The notes beneath the pieces were generated by a model that saw only the letters and a list, made by a program, of their open reading frames with translations, made no database searches and was not told the DNA's origin. Shown piece after piece: positions 7,412 through 17,100 of a stretch of DNA of 64,000 bases; the stretch's first letter is position 1, and every line of letters begins with the position of its first letter. This stretch comes from Jeotgalicoccus marinus DSM 19772 (lineage in GTDB: Bacteria; Bacillota; Bacilli; Staphylococcales; Salinicoccaceae). The stretch spans positions 90,542 to 154,541 of the forward strand of contig NZ_AUEE01000007.1 of assembly GCF_000425825.1 (NCBI RefSeq), given 5' to 3'. The translations under genes were made by a program, and so were the position numbers.

Positions 7412-9041
7412 TTATATTGATGCCTTATATGAATATGGCATGTCTGAAATTGTAATTAGCCCTGGGTCGAGATCAACGCCCCTGGCTATTGCTTGTGAAT
7501 TACATGAACATATTAAAACTTACATTCACCCTGACGAGCGTGGTGCCGCATATTTTGCCATTGGCTTATCTAAGAAAAAAAGACAACCTGTTGGCATCTT
7601 ATGTACATCAGGTACGGCAGCTGCGAACTATACACCAGCAGTCAGTGAAGCGGGACTCAGCCACATACCATTGATTGTGATTACTTCAGATCGTCCAGCT
7701 GAACTTAAAAATGTAGGGGCGCCTCAAGCGATTAATCAAAATGGTATGTTTAGTAATTTTGTTCGCTACCAAACTGAATTACCAGTTGCAGATGATCATG
7801 ATTCTGCGCTTAGTTTGATTGAAGACAAGGTGCTACAAGCGAGTCAGTACTTTACTGGTGTAAACATGGGACCAGTACACTTTAATATTCCAATTAGAGA
7901 ACCTATTATGCCTGACGTCGAGCAGTTGGTGCATTTTCATAGAAAACAAAAGGATATAAGTGCACCGTTAACCGTTCCTAGGAATATTGAACGATTAAAT
8001 GGTCAAGGACTTGTGTTGATAGGAGAAACTGCAGAGGATTTGACTGAATTATTACCGCTACTAAATTCAAAAAATTTAACTGTAATCTGTGATCCTAGAC
8101 AAAATATAAGAACAAAACTTGATAAGACAATAGTCAACCACGATATGATCTTTTCACATTTAACGGAGTCCTTTAAGGCATACATTGATGAATCAGCGGA
8201 TTTTATTATTAGAATTGGTGAACCGGTAACATCTAAATTAACAAATAATTTTTTAAAATGGACATCACTCCCACAATTCCTCATCAGTGAATTTCAAGAT
8301 ATTAAACCGTTTCCTAAGACACCAGATGTCACTTATTATGGAACGGTTTGTGAAATTTTACCAAGGTTAGTAGAGCCAACAAATCAAGCTGATTTAAGCA
8401 AGCAGTTTGAAGCCTTATCTAATGAAATTAGTCAGTGTGTAGATAAGCACATCAATCAATACGATGATGAAGGTCGATATGTCTATGATATAATTCAAGG
8501 CACGAATGAAGAAAGAACATTCTTCTTATCTAGCAGTATGCCGATTCGAGATTTTGAGCGCTATGACACGCCTGTTAAGCATGATGTTTTTTCTAACCGA
8601 GGTGCGAATGGTATCGATGGTGTGATTTCAACTGCCTTAGGTTTGGCTACAAAAGAAAAAGTGACTATGCTCATTGGTGATGTATCTATGAACCATGACT
8701 TGAATAGTTTATTGATGGCTAAATTAGAAAATATTGATTTTACAATTATTGTTTTTAATAACAATGGTGGTAATATATTCTCGTATTTACCGCAGTATAG
8801 TCATAAGCCACACTTTGAGAGATTATTTGGAACACCATTAGATTTAAATTTTGAACATGCTGCTAAATTATATGATTACGAATATAATCGAATAAATTCT
8901 ATTGAAGCACTGTCTAGTGACATGCTAAACAGGGACGGTCGTCAGTTGATAGAAATCATGACAGATCGTCAATATAACCTAGATAGTCACAATCGTCTTA
9001 AAGCTGAAATAAAGCAGTTGGTGACAGATTTTGAAGCTTAA
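7374..9041 (+). CDS. menD: 2-succinyl-5-enolpyruvyl-6-hydroxy-3-cyclohexene-1-carboxylate synthase
   Basis: Thiamine-diphosphate enzyme that adds the succinyl semialdehyde from 2-oxoglutarate to isochorismate. N-terminal SPGSRSTPLAIACELH and the glutamate-containing TSGTAAANYTPAVSEA segment belong to the pyrimidine-binding domain; the C-terminal cofactor motif GDVSMNHDLNSLL ... NNNGGNIF is intact. Start ATG 7374 lies inside the end of menF, 9 bases after GGAGG. The 3' end overlaps menH by 11 bases. 555 residues is the usual size. Confidence 0.96.
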   Translation: MTYTNALTAQTFNYIDALYEYGMSEIVISPGSRSTPLAIACELHEHIKTYIHPDERGAAYFAIGLSKKKRQPVGILCTSGTAAANYTPAVSEAGLSHIPLIVITSDRPAELKNVGAPQAINQNGMFSNFVRYQTELPVADDHDSALSLIEDKVLQASQYFTGVNMGPVHFNIPIREPIMPDVEQLVHFHRKQKDISAPLTVPRNIERLNGQGLVLIGETAEDLTELLPLLNSKNLTVICDPRQNIRTKLDKTIVNHDMIFSHLTESFKAYIDESADFIIRIGEPVTSKLTNNFLKWTSLPQFLISEFQDIKPFPKTPDVTYYGTVCEILPRLVEPTNQADLSKQFEALSNEISQCVDKHINQYDDEGRYVYDIIQGTNEERTFFLSSSMPIRDFERYDTPVKHDVFSNRGANGIDGVISTALGLATKEKVTMLIGDVSMNHDLNSLLMAKLENIDFTIIVFNNNGGNIFSYLPQYSHKPHFERLFGTPLDLNFEHAAKLYDYEYNRINSIEALSSDMLNRDGRQLIEIMTDRQYNLDSHNRLKAEIKQLVTDFEA

Positions 9042-9822
9042 TTATGAGTATTTAGATCATAATCAGAGTCAAACGATTATTTTATTACATGGGTTTTTAT
9101 CGACAAGTAATAGTATGAAAAAGATTGCTGAATCCTTAAGTGATATTAGAAATGTTATTTTAGTAGATTTACCAGGTTTCGCAGGTACAAAGAGTGTGGG
9201 CATTTCCTATACTATGAAGGATATCGCAAGTGGACTGGATGACATTATTAACGAATTAAATCTTAATCGGGTCGACATATTTGGTTATTCGATGGGTGGT
9301 AGAGTGGCGCTTGCCTTTACAGTTTTACAGCCTGATAGTGTTGAACTCCTGATTTTAGAAAGTGCCTCAGCAGGTATAAAGGATGAGGCAAATAGAGTGA
9401 ATAGACAACAGATTGATAAAGACCGACATGATAAGATGATTGAGAACTATCAGATGTTTTTAAAGGACTGGCAAGCACTGCCTCTGTTTAATAGTCAACA
9501 ACATATAGATCCAGACATTTTAAATCAACAGCAAAGTGAACGACAAAGCCTAAATCCATCGGAAGCAGCAGATAGCCTACTCAAGTATGGTACCGGAGTC
9601 CAAGACTCCTACTGGGATGATATAAAAAGCATCTATCAACCGGTCTTATTAATGGTAGGGCAAGAGGATGAGAAGTTCGTCTCTATAGGTAAAACGATGT
9701 CACAGCTTATAAAAAGTGCTAAACTAGAAATAGTAGAATCTTGTGGACATAATATACATCTAGAATCATTTGATGTCTTCATTAAAATACTGAAAGCTTA
9801 TTTACAGGAGGAAAATTCATGA
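9031..9822 (+). CDS. menH: 2-succinyl-6-hydroxy-2,4-cyclohexadiene-1-carboxylate synthase
   Basis: Alpha/beta hydrolase fold lyase acting after MenD; it eliminates pyruvate from SEPHCHC to give SHCHC. The 263-residue protein carries the oxyanion segment [12 protein letters not shown], nucleophile elbow GYSMGG (Ser in the middle) and the C-terminal GHNIHLE histidine. The start is a TTG at 9031 overlapping the end of menD, with GGTGA upstream. Its stop overlaps the ATG of menB in the sequence ATGA. Position between menD and menB settles the assignment within a large superfamily. Confidence 0.92.
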   Translation: MKLNYEYLDHNQSQTIILLHGFLSTSNSMKKIAESLSDIRNVILVDLPGFAGTKSVGISYTMKDIASGLDDIINELNLNRVDIFGYSMGGRVALAFTVLQPDSVELLILESASAGIKDEANRVNRQQIDKDRHDKMIENYQMFLKDWQALPLFNSQQHIDPDILNQQQSERQSLNPSEAADSLLKYGTGVQDSYWDDIKSIYQPVLLMVGQEDEKFVSIGKTMSQLIKSAKLEIVESCGHNIHLESFDVFIKILKAYLQEENS

Positions 9823-10637
9823 CTAGAGTTTGGGAAACAATTAAAGAATATACTGAGATTAAATATGAATATTATAACGGTATTGGTAAGGTTACGATAA
9901 ACCGTCCGGAAGTACATAACGCGTTTACACCGGATACAGTGCAACAAATGATTGATGCCTTTACACGTGCAAGAGACGATCAAAGAATTTCTGTGATCGT
10001 TTTAACTGGTGAAGGGGACAAAGCCTTCTGTTCAGGTGGAGACCAGAAGAAACGTGGTCACGGTGGCTACGTTGGGACAGACGAAGTGCCCCGTCTAAAT
10101 GTACTTGACCTACAAAGACTTATCCGTATCATTCCTAAACCAGTCATTGCCATGGTTGCAGGTTGGTCAATTGGTGGCGGTAACGTACTTCAAGTGGTCT
10201 GTGACTTAACAATTGCTGCGGATAATGCAAGATTTGGTCAGACAGGACCTAAAGTAGGATCATTTGATGCTGGTTATGGTTCCGGCTACTTAGCAAGAAT
10301 CGTCGGTCATAAGAAAGCACGTGAAATCTGGTACCTATGCCGTCAATACGATGCACAAGAAGCACTCGATATGGGCTTAGTCAATACGGTTGTACCGCTA
10401 GAACGATTAGAAGATGAAACAGTGGAGTGGTGTGAAGATATTATGAAACATTCACCAACTGCCTTACGTTTCTTAAAAGCAGCAATGAATGCAGACACAG
10501 ATGGACTCGCAGGTTTACAGCAGTTCGCTGGAGATGCAACATTACTTTACTACACAACAGATGAAGCGAAAGAAGGCCGCGATGCGTTCAAAGAAAAACG
10601 AAATCCTGACTTCGATCAATTCCCTAAATTCCCATAA
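9819..10637 (+). CDS. menB: 1,4-dihydroxy-2-naphthoyl-CoA synthase
   Basis: Crotonase-family enzyme that cyclises o-succinylbenzoyl-CoA to 1,4-dihydroxy-2-naphthoyl-CoA. The 272 residues contain CoA/oxyanion motifs [15 protein letters not shown] and [24 protein letters not shown], and the [18 protein letters not shown] segment specific for MenB with its catalytic Asp. C-terminus [12 protein letters not shown] is the typical MenB ending. Start ATG 9819 follows AGGAGG and overlaps menH by four bases. The operon continues or partly ends at a hairpin 17 bases downstream. Confidence 0.97.
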   Translation: MTRVWETIKEYTEIKYEYYNGIGKVTINRPEVHNAFTPDTVQQMIDAFTRARDDQRISVIVLTGEGDKAFCSGGDQKKRGHGGYVGTDEVPRLNVLDLQRLIRIIPKPVIAMVAGWSIGGGNVLQVVCDLTIAADNARFGQTGPKVGSFDAGYGSGYLARIVGHKKAREIWYLCRQYDAQEALDMGLVNTVVPLERLEDETVEWCEDIMKHSPTALRFLKAAMNADTDGLAGLQQFAGDATLLYYTTDEAKEGRDAFKEKRNPDFDQFPKFP

Positions 10638-10654
10638 AGTTTATAGTAAAATCT

Positions 10655-10680
10655 AACACCCGTCTCTGATGGGTGTTTTT
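10655..10680 (+). terminator. Hairpin between menB and menE
   Basis: AACACCC GTCTCTGAT GGGTGTT TTT: seven-bp stem with short T-run ending only 13 bases before the menE ATG. It could be a partial terminator that lowers menE expression relative to menFDHB, or an RNA-stabilising hairpin. Confidence 0.5.
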
Positions 10681-10692
10681 GAGGTGATTTAA

Positions 10693-12102
10693 ATGTCATA
10701 TAAATGGCTAGAATCTGCTATGTTGGAAAATCCAGACAAGCTAGCGGTTAAATATAAAGATAAGACTTTAAACTACAGACAGTTATATATGAAATCACAT
10801 GAGTTGTCGACTCACCTAGAAACTTTAAATCAAAAAAGAGTCGGGCTTTTAATCGATAACTCTTTGGACTCAGTGATTCTAATACATGGTCTAATGTTAC
10901 ATGGTGTAGAAATGGTATTATTAAATACACGTTTAACTGGTCATGAAATTAGATCACAGCTTGATGATGTCGTTGTTGATACAGTCATTACGACAATTCA
11001 AGCTGAGATACCCGATACTAAAATAATTCATTTTGATGAGCTGTATGACTTGCCATCAGCAACTGCAATGGTGAATCAACCAGATGCGGATGATATATTA
11101 TCCATTATGTTTACTTCAGGTACCACAGGGCGTTCAAAAGCGGTCCCACAAACCTATGGAAATCACCAGGCATCACATAATAATTGCCAGAATGAAATGA
11201 ATTATAATGAAGACAGTGTATGGATGATGGTCAATCCAATTTTTCATATTTCAGGATTGTCAGTTATGTTTAGAACTGTAATGAGTCAAAGTACTTTAAT
11301 TTTAGTTAATAAATTTGACCCTGAATCTGTGTGGTCAATCTTAGAAAATGAAAAAGTTAGCCATACTTCAATGGTTCCTGTGATGCTAAAACGCTTATTA
11401 AAATTTAAAGGTAAACACTGCCTTGAAGGCATACTGTTAGGTGGGGCGAGTACAACACCTAAATTGTTAAAAACAGCAATCGACCAAGGATTACCTGTCT
11501 ATAATTCATTTGGTATGACTGAAACTTGCTCTCAGATTGTTCAAATATCCTCCAATGACAAAAACATTCTAAATGGTACAGTGGGGAATATTCATACTAC
11601 TGCGACTAAAATCAAGCTAGATGAATCAACCCATGAACTCCTAATTAAAGGAGACTCTGTCGTTAAAGAATACTTAAATGCAGATATGAATCATACAGAT
11701 GGATATTTCAATACAGGAGACGTCGCGAGTATTGACGATGACGGATACATTTATATTCTTGATCGTCGTAATGATTTAATTATTAGTGGTGGCGAGAACA
11801 TTTATCCGAAAGAAATAGAAGATGTTGTCTATATGCTTGATGAAGTGAATCGCTGTGTGGTTATTAAAAAAGATGATGACGAGTGGGGGCAGGTTCCCGT
11901 TTTACTTTTAGAAGAACCTGTAGATAAGCCCCGTCTATTAAATCATCTTTATGAGCATTTAGCGAAGTATAAAATTCCAAGAGAAATACACTATGTTGAT
12001 GAGATTAAATTAACATCAACTGGAAAGATATCTAGAACAATTAATAGAAATATGTTTCTAGACCTAGATGAAAAGGTATTGAAAGATGATACTAAGATTT
12101 AG
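10693..12102 (+). CDS. menE: o-Succinylbenzoate-CoA ligase
   Basis: ATP-dependent acyl-CoA ligase that activates o-succinylbenzoate for MenB. ANL-superfamily motifs are present in order: P-loop [15 protein letters not shown] near residue 140, [10 protein letters not shown] near residue 275, the [23 protein letters not shown] hinge near residue 350, and the catalytic lysine segment TSTGKISR near the end. 469 residues is normal. It follows menB in the same direction with its own GAGGTG site. menC, which normally follows menE in staphylococci, is absent; instead menE converges on yidD with 11 bases of overlap. Confidence 0.93.
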   Translation: MSYKWLESAMLENPDKLAVKYKDKTLNYRQLYMKSHELSTHLETLNQKRVGLLIDNSLDSVILIHGLMLHGVEMVLLNTRLTGHEIRSQLDDVVVDTVITTIQAEIPDTKIIHFDELYDLPSATAMVNQPDADDILSIMFTSGTTGRSKAVPQTYGNHQASHNNCQNEMNYNEDSVWMMVNPIFHISGLSVMFRTVMSQSTLILVNKFDPESVWSILENEKVSHTSMVPVMLKRLLKFKGKHCLEGILLGGASTTPKLLKTAIDQGLPVYNSFGMTETCSQIVQISSNDKNILNGTVGNIHTTATKIKLDESTHELLIKGDSVVKEYLNADMNHTDGYFNTGDVASIDDDGYIYILDRRNDLIISGGENIYPKEIEDVVYMLDEVNRCVVIKKDDDEWGQVPVLLLEEPVDKPRLLNHLYEHLAKYKIPREIHYVDEIKLTSTGKISRTINRNMFLDLDEKVLKDDTKI

Positions 12103-12331
12103 ATTTTTTCTTCTTTGTATTTACTGGTACCGGATCGAACCCACCTTCATGGAAGGGATGACATTTAAGAATACGCCTTGTTGCTAAGTACGACCCTTTG
12201 ATTGCGCCATGTTCATTTATAGCATCGATTGCATAATTTGAACAAGTCGGGTAAAAACGACAAGTTGGCGGTGACATGGGGGAAATATTTTTTTGATAGA
12301 AATGAACTGCTCTGATTAGAATTTTTTTCAT
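12092..12331 (-). CDS. yidD: Membrane protein insertion efficiency factor
   Basis: Small 79-residue protein of the YidD family (formerly annotated haemolysin), which assists YidC-dependent insertion of membrane proteins at the inner membrane. The diagnostic cysteine motif [19 protein letters not shown] and the segment [20 protein letters not shown] are complete. The N-terminus is amphipathic and the C-terminus basic (NTKKKKSKS). Start ATG 12331 lies behind AAGGTGAT. Its 3' end overlaps that of menE, so both genes share coding DNA and the region lacks space for a separate terminator. Confidence 0.95.
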   Translation of the reverse strand: MKKILIRAVHFYQKNISPMSPPTCRFYPTCSNYAIDAINEHGAIKGSYLATRRILKCHPFHEGGFDPVPVNTKKKKSKS

Positions 12332-12405
12332 TAGTCAATCACCTTTTAATAGTAGTACAGTTATTGTAGGCCGATAATACGTAGACTGCAAGGGGAGGAG
12401 TTTAA

Positions 12406-12864
12406 ATGAAAACATTTAAAGACTTTAAAGGACGCGATGTTACCTTAAAATATGAGTATGTCGATCAGACAGATCATGTGCTAATTATTCCTAAACTTAA
12501 TAATCAGTTTCTGTTGACGCATCATAAAGAAAGAGGATTAGAATTTCCCGGTGGTAAAGTTGAACAAGGAGAATCACTTGTTGAAGCAGCTCAAAGAGAG
12601 CTGTATGAAGAAACAGGTGGTTTGGTAGTAAACTTACATTTCGTTGGAACATACACAGTAAATGACGGTGAAGATACCTTTAGTAAAGCCGCATTCTGTT
12701 GTAACATAGAACGCTTGGATGGACTACAAGATTATCAGGAAACACTAGGACCTAAGTTAGTCACACAAATAGAAGATATTGATGATGAAGATAAAAGCGA
12801 ATTGTTAAAAGATGAATGTATTCTTCATCTATATAATGAAGTAAGAGAACATGGTTGTCAGTAA
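12406..12864 (+). CDS. ytkD: Nudix nucleoside triphosphatase, YtkD/MutTA type
   Basis: 152-residue Nudix hydrolase, likely cleaning oxidised (8-oxo) nucleoside triphosphates from the pool. The Nudix box is intact: GGKVEQGESLVEAAQRELYE followed by ETGG, matching Gx5Ex7REUxEExGU. The gene order yidD-ytkD-pckA-metK is conserved in Bacillus and Staphylococcus and supports the name. Ribosome site GGGGAGG precedes the ATG. A bidirectional terminator separates it from the convergent pckA. Confidence 0.92.
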   Translation: MKTFKDFKGRDVTLKYEYVDQTDHVLIIPKLNNQFLLTHHKERGLEFPGGKVEQGESLVEAAQRELYEETGGLVVNLHFVGTYTVNDGEDTFSKAAFCCNIERLDGLQDYQETLGPKLVTQIEDIDDEDKSELLKDECILHLYNEVREHGCQ

Positions 12865-12867
12865 AAT

Positions 12868-12906
12868 AAACGGACCCAACAAAGAATAATTGTTGGGTCC
12901 GTTTTG
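12868..12906. terminator. Bidirectional terminator between ytkD and pckA
   Basis: AAACGGACCCAACAA pairs perfectly with TTGTTGGGTCCGTTT around a 7-base loop; A-run and T-run flank it, serving both convergent genes. Confidence 0.9.
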
Positions 12907-12920
12907 TATCTAATTATTGT

Positions 12921-14495
12921 TTAAAATCCGCCTTTAGCTGCAATTTCTGCAGATTCTTCACCGAATTTTTTGAAGTTCTCAATGAATTGATCTTTAAGTG
13001 CTTCTGCTTTTTCATTATAAGCATCTTTTGATTCCCAAGTATTAGCAGGCGCTAAAATTTCTTCAGGAACACCTGTGACAGCAGTAGGGATAGATAATCC
13101 GAAGACATCATCTTTAACAAATTCACCAAGTTCTAATTCACCGCTGATTGCACGTCTAACCATAGAACGAGTGTGTTTGAGATCCATACGTTTACCAACG
13201 CCGTACTCTCCGCCAGTCCATCCTGTGTTAACCAGGTAGACGTTAACATCATGCTTATCAATTAAGTCACCTAGCATATTTGCATAGACTGTTGCATGTA
13301 ATGGTAGGAACGGTGAACCGAAACCTGTTGAGAATACTGGTTGTGGAGACGTGACACCACGTTCTGTACCTGCAAGTTTCGATGTAAATCCACTCAAGAA
13401 GTGATACATTGCTTGGTCTTTAGATAACTTAGAGATAGGTGGTAATACACCAAATGCGTCTGCAGTTAGGAAGACAATTGTTTTCGGGTGACCTGCAACT
13501 GATGGAATACGTGCGTTATCGATATGGTTAAGTGGGTAAGCGGCACGTGTGTTTTCAGTTAATGCATCATCATCATAATCCGGATTACCTTCTTCATCAA
13601 TAACAACATTTTCTAAAACAGAGCCAAATTTGATTGCTTCAAAAATTTCGGGCTCTTTTTCTTTTGATAGGTTGATTGTTTTAGCATAGCAACCACCTTC
13701 AATATTGAATACACCATCTTCATTCCAGCCGTGCTCATCATCACCGATTAAATCACGTTCAGGATCTGCAGAGAGCGTCGTCTTACCTGTACCAGATAGA
13801 CCGAAGAATAGTGCAACGTCCTTGTTCTCACCGACATTTGCACTACAGTGCATACTCATTACACCTTGTTCAGGTAATAAGAAGTTCATGATAGAGAAGA
13901 TGGATTTCTTCATTTCTCCACCGTACTCAGTACCACCAATAAGAATAATTTTCTTCTCTAAGGAAACGAGTACAAATACTTCTGATTTTGTACCATCTAC
14001 AGCAGGATCTGCTTTAAAAGTTGGTGCAGAGACAATTGTAAATTCAGCGTCGATTGCTAATGCTTCTTCCTTAGTCTCAGGACGAATAAACATAGTTTTA
14101 GCAAACATGTTGTGCCAACTAAATTCATTAACAACTTGTAGTTTTAGTTGAGTCTGAGGATCAGCACCAGCATAGCCATTAAAAACAAATAACTCTTCTT
14201 TTTCATTTAAGTATGTAGTCACTTTTTCAAACAAATTGTCGAATATTTCTTCAGAAATCGGTTGGTTAACTTCTCCCCAATCGACTTTATTTTCAGATAC
14301 GCTATCTTTTACGACAAAACGATCTTTAGGGCTACGGCCTGTATATTCACCAGTTTGAGCACGCAGGGCACCAGTGTTTGTTAATGTAGCTTCACCACGT
14401 CGTAAAGAAGCCTCTACTAGTTCACTGTTTGATAGTTGTTTGTGTGTTGAGGATTTAGCGACTAAGTCCTCGATTAAACTCTTGTGATTAACCAT
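12921..14495 (-). CDS. pckA: Phosphoenolpyruvate carboxykinase (ATP)
   Basis: Cytoplasmic gluconeogenic enzyme converting oxaloacetate and ATP to phosphoenolpyruvate, CO2 and ADP. The 524 residues include [33 protein letters not shown], the kinase-1a loop [14 protein letters not shown], the metal site DDEHGW, and [14 protein letters not shown] with the conserved lysine and arginine. The ATG follows GGAGG. It diverges from metK, as in staphylococci and bacilli. A weak cre-like sequence (14520-14533, about 11 of 14 consensus positions) overlaps its leader; catabolite repression is plausible but not established here. Confidence 0.97.
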   Translation of the reverse strand: MVNHKSLIEDLVAKSSTHKQLSNSELVEASLRRGEATLTNTGALRAQTGEYTGRSPKDRFVVKDSVSENKVDWGEVNQPISEEIFDNLFEKVTTYLNEKEELFVFNGYAGADPQTQLKLQVVNEFSWHNMFAKTMFIRPETKEEALAIDAEFTIVSAPTFKADPAVDGTKSEVFVLVSLEKKIILIGGTEYGGEMKKSIFSIMNFLLPEQGVMSMHCSANVGENKDVALFFGLSGTGKTTLSADPERDLIGDDEHGWNEDGVFNIEGGCYAKTINLSKEKEPEIFEAIKFGSVLENVVIDEEGNPDYDDDALTENTRAAYPLNHIDNARIPSVAGHPKTIVFLTADAFGVLPPISKLSKDQAMYHFLSGFTSKLAGTERGVTSPQPVFSTGFGSPFLPLHATVYANMLGDLIDKHDVNVYLVNTGWTGGEYGVGKRMDLKHTRSMVRRAISGELELGEFVKDDVFGLSIPTAVTGVPEEILAPANTWESKDAYNEKAEALKDQFIENFKKFGEESAEIAAKGGF

Positions 14496-14663
14496 GATTC
14501 GCCTCCAAAAATATTTGAATTAAAACGCATTATTTAGAAATTAGTATAACACATTACTTTTTACGATAACACTATAATAAGAGTACATCTATAAGTAATG
14601 ATGCACATTTCTAATTTAAGAAATAAATTTAACTTATTATATTAGTTTGATTTGGTCTAAATC

Positions 14664-14692
14664 TTGATTATCACATATCAATATTGTAATAT
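14664..14692 (+). promoter_or_regulatory. Predicted sigma-A promoter of metK
   Basis: TTGATT (14664-14669), 17-bp spacer, TAATAT (14687-14692). Transcription would start near 14699, just before the first stem of the SAM riboswitch, which is the expected geometry. Confidence 0.7.
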
Positions 14693-14704
14693 ATAGCTAA
14701 GTTA

Positions 14705-14832
14705 TCTCTTATCAAGAGGTGGTGGAGGGATCAAACCCTGTGAAGCCAGAGCAACCTCCTTTTCAAGAAAGGTGCTAAAGAATGCAGAGTAATTCTGAGC
14801 GATAAGGGAAAAGGGCGAGCCTTTTTCTCTAT
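14705..14832 (+). ncRNA. SAM-I riboswitch (S-box leader) with expression-platform terminator
   Basis: Leader RNA that binds S-adenosylmethionine and then stops transcription before metK. P1 arms CTTATC (14708-14713) and GATAAG (14801-14806) pair; conserved core pieces GGTGGAGGGA, TGAAGCC, GCAACC and AAGGTGCTAA occur in the right order and spacing. The expression platform is a hairpin at 14806-14830, GGGAAAAGG/CCTTTTTCTC with a T-rich 3' side; its 5' arm overlaps the 3' strand of P1, the standard switch. Between the terminator and the metK ATG there are about 70 bases without further structure that I can see. Confidence 0.96.
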
Positions 14833-14903
14833 GTTTATGTGGAGAATAAGGCTTTATTTTTTGCTTTAGGAGATAGCTAATTTAGCTATAAAGGAGAATT
14901 TTA

Positions 14904-16088
14904 ATGTCAGAAAGAAAGTTATTTACATCAGAGTCAGTCACAGAGGGACACCCAGACAAAATTGCAGATCAGATTTCTGATGCGATTTTGGATGCGATTT
15001 TAGAAGGTGACCCATATGCGAGAGTGGCATGTGAAACTGTAGTTAATACAGGACTTGCTTTAATTGTAGGGGAAATCAGTACTGAGACTTATGTAGATAT
15101 TCCTAAGACAGTTCGTGAAACTGTTAAGGAAATAGGCTACGTGGATGCTAAGTATGGTTTTGATTATAAGACGATGTCAGTATTAACTGGTATTGATGAA
15201 CAGTCAGAAGATATCGCGGTTGGTGTTAACAATGCTTTTGAAACGAGAGAATCACAAGGGGTTTCAACTGGTGCAGGTGACCAAGGTCTAATGTTCGGAT
15301 TTGCAACGAACGAAACGAAAGAGTTTATGCCTTTACCAATTGCACTTGCTCACAAAATTTCAAGACGTCTAACAGAAGTAAGAAAAGATAAGACGATTTC
15401 TTACTTAAGACCAGACGGTAAGTCCCAAGTGACAGTTGAATATGATGAAGCGGGTCAGCCGCTCCGTGTAGATACGATTGTTATCTCAACCCAACATCAT
15501 GAGAACATACCTGCTTCTGAAATATATGATGATTTATTAGAGCATGTGATTAAAGCAGTTGTACCTGAACATCTTTTAGATGATGAAACTAAATACTTCA
15601 TCAATCCAACAGGTCGTTTTGTAATCGGTGGCCCACAAGGGGATGCTGGCTTAACGGGTCGTAAAATTATAGTGGATACTTACGGCGGATATGCACGTCA
15701 TGGTGGTGGTGCATTCTCTGGAAAGGATCCAACAAAAGTGGACCGTTCAGCAGCTTACGCAGCCCGTTATATTGCTAAAAATATTGTAGCGAGTGGTATT
15801 GCTGATAAGTGTGAAATCCAATTAGCATATGCAATTGGTGTATCTCAACCAGTATCTATCTCTGTTGATACATTTAAAACGGGACAATATGATGAAAATA
15901 AAATTGTTGAAGTCATTAGAGCGCTGTTTGATTTGTCACCAGATGGAATAATAGATATGTTAAACTTAAGAAAGCCAATTTATAAACAGACTGCAAGCTA
16001 TGGCCATTTTGGGCGTTCGGACATTGACTTACCTTGGGAAAGATTAGATAAGGTCGATGCGCTTAAAGAATTATTAAGAAATCGCTAG
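14904..16088 (+). CDS. metK: S-adenosylmethionine synthetase
   Basis: Makes S-adenosylmethionine from methionine and ATP. The 394-residue protein has [19 protein letters not shown] near the N-terminus, the methionine/ATP loop [30 protein letters not shown] and the P-loop-like [19 protein letters not shown]. All are intact. Start ATG follows AAAGGAG. SAM feedback through the upstream riboswitch is expected. No terminator separates it from the NERD gene 10 bases downstream. Confidence 0.98.
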   Translation: MSERKLFTSESVTEGHPDKIADQISDAILDAILEGDPYARVACETVVNTGLALIVGEISTETYVDIPKTVRETVKEIGYVDAKYGFDYKTMSVLTGIDEQSEDIAVGVNNAFETRESQGVSTGAGDQGLMFGFATNETKEFMPLPIALAHKISRRLTEVRKDKTISYLRPDGKSQVTVEYDEAGQPLRVDTIVISTQHHENIPASEIYDDLLEHVIKAVVPEHLLDDETKYFINPTGRFVIGGPQGDAGLTGRKIIVDTYGGYARHGGGAFSGKDPTKVDRSAAYAARYIAKNIVASGIADKCEIQLAYAIGVSQPVSISVDTFKTGQYDENKIVEVIRALFDLSPDGIIDMLNLRKPIYKQTASYGHFGRSDIDLPWERLDKVDALKELLRNR

Positions 16089-16098
16089 GTGAGCACTG

Positions 16099-17025
16099 TT
16101 GGAAAGTAGGAATGTTATGAACACGGAAATCTTTACTAATCCCATTTTTATTGCGATTGCTGTCGTTCTTCTTATAGTAGTAATCTGGTTTTTAGTTTAT
16201 TACTTTAAACATCGCAATCAAGTGAAAGTTGTTGAAAACAATCACGCTAAGGAAAAAGAATCTTTAGTACAGAAGTACGAAAGTGAACATGAAGCAGAAA
16301 GACTTGAGCACAAAAAAGAATTATCGAATTTAAATGAGAAGTATTATAATGATACGACTTTACTCGATAACAAATTATCAAGTTTACATCAGTTCTCAGT
16401 AGACAAAGGTGAATATTTAACAGACTTAGCTTTGATTCAGTTAAAAGATAAGTTGGTCAAAGATGAGAAAATCCGCGAATCCGATATGATTATCTTATCT
16501 AATGTATTCCTACCTTCACGAAATTATACGAATACACGTAAAATCGACCATTTAGTTTTAACACGTACAGGTATCTACTTGATTGATTCTAAGTATTGGA
16601 GTGGACACATTTTACATGGTGTGAATGAAGCACAATTTGAAACAGTGCCTTATGTAGAATCATTCTTCGACTTACTCGATCTAGATAAGAAACGAGAACA
16701 AACATTAATCTTCGAAAAGGCAGATCAGAAAAACGTATCTGTTAATCATTATAATGGTGTCATCGATGAGACGAAGATTACTGCAGAGAAGCTTAAAAAC
16801 AAGTTGAAATTACAATACGATATCGTACCGATTATATATTTTAATCCTAAAGATAATGGTAACTATTCAATTACAAACTACTCAGAAGATCCATCAATCC
16901 GTGTAATTGTCGGCCAAGAAGACCTAGAAGCATTCTTCTTGAAATATGTTTTCCATGGCAGATTCCAATACACGGTTAAAGACTTAGATGAAATTGCAGA
17001 TGCAATTTTAGAACAGAGCCTGTGA
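16099..17025 (+). CDS. Membrane-anchored NERD-domain protein
   Basis: Protein of about 300 residues with one N-terminal membrane helix (IFIAIAVVLLIVVIWFLVYYF), a charged coiled-coil region (about residues 40-95), and a NERD domain (SNVFLPSRNYTNTRKIDHLVLTRTGIYLIDSKYWSGHI), which carries the D...V...I(D/E)xK pattern of restriction-like nuclease folds. NERD means nuclease-related; activity is not proven for most members. Two starts are possible: TTG 16099 behind AGGTGA, or ATG 16117 behind AGTAGGAA. It directly follows metK without a terminator and so probably lies under the SAM riboswitch. Confidence 0.82.
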   Translation: MESRNVMNTEIFTNPIFIAIAVVLLIVVIWFLVYYFKHRNQVKVVENNHAKEKESLVQKYESEHEAERLEHKKELSNLNEKYYNDTTLLDNKLSSLHQFSVDKGEYLTDLALIQLKDKLVKDEKIRESDMIILSNVFLPSRNYTNTRKIDHLVLTRTGIYLIDSKYWSGHILHGVNEAQFETVPYVESFFDLLDLDKKREQTLIFEKADQKNVSVNHYNGVIDETKITAEKLKNKLKLQYDIVPIIYFNPKDNGNYSITNYSEDPSIRVIVGQEDLEAFFLKYVFHGRFQYTVKDLDEIADAILEQSL

Positions 17026-17049
17026 TCTTAAATTTTGTAAATTGAAAAT

Positions 17050-17087
17050 AATCGTCCTATAATTATTTATAGGACGATTTTATTTTT
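17050..17087 (+). terminator. Terminator of metK-NERD operon
   Basis: ATCGTCCTATAA pairs with TTATAGGACGAT around TTAT, followed by TTTATTTTT. The T-run ends 14 bases before the next ATG. Confidence 0.85.
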
Positions 17088-17100
17088 GGAGGGAAAAACA

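Noticed and set aside
13705..14151. A 148-residue plus-strand frame inside pckA
   Set aside because: Antisense shadow of pckA; low-complexity Ser/Pro-rich product and no ribosome site.
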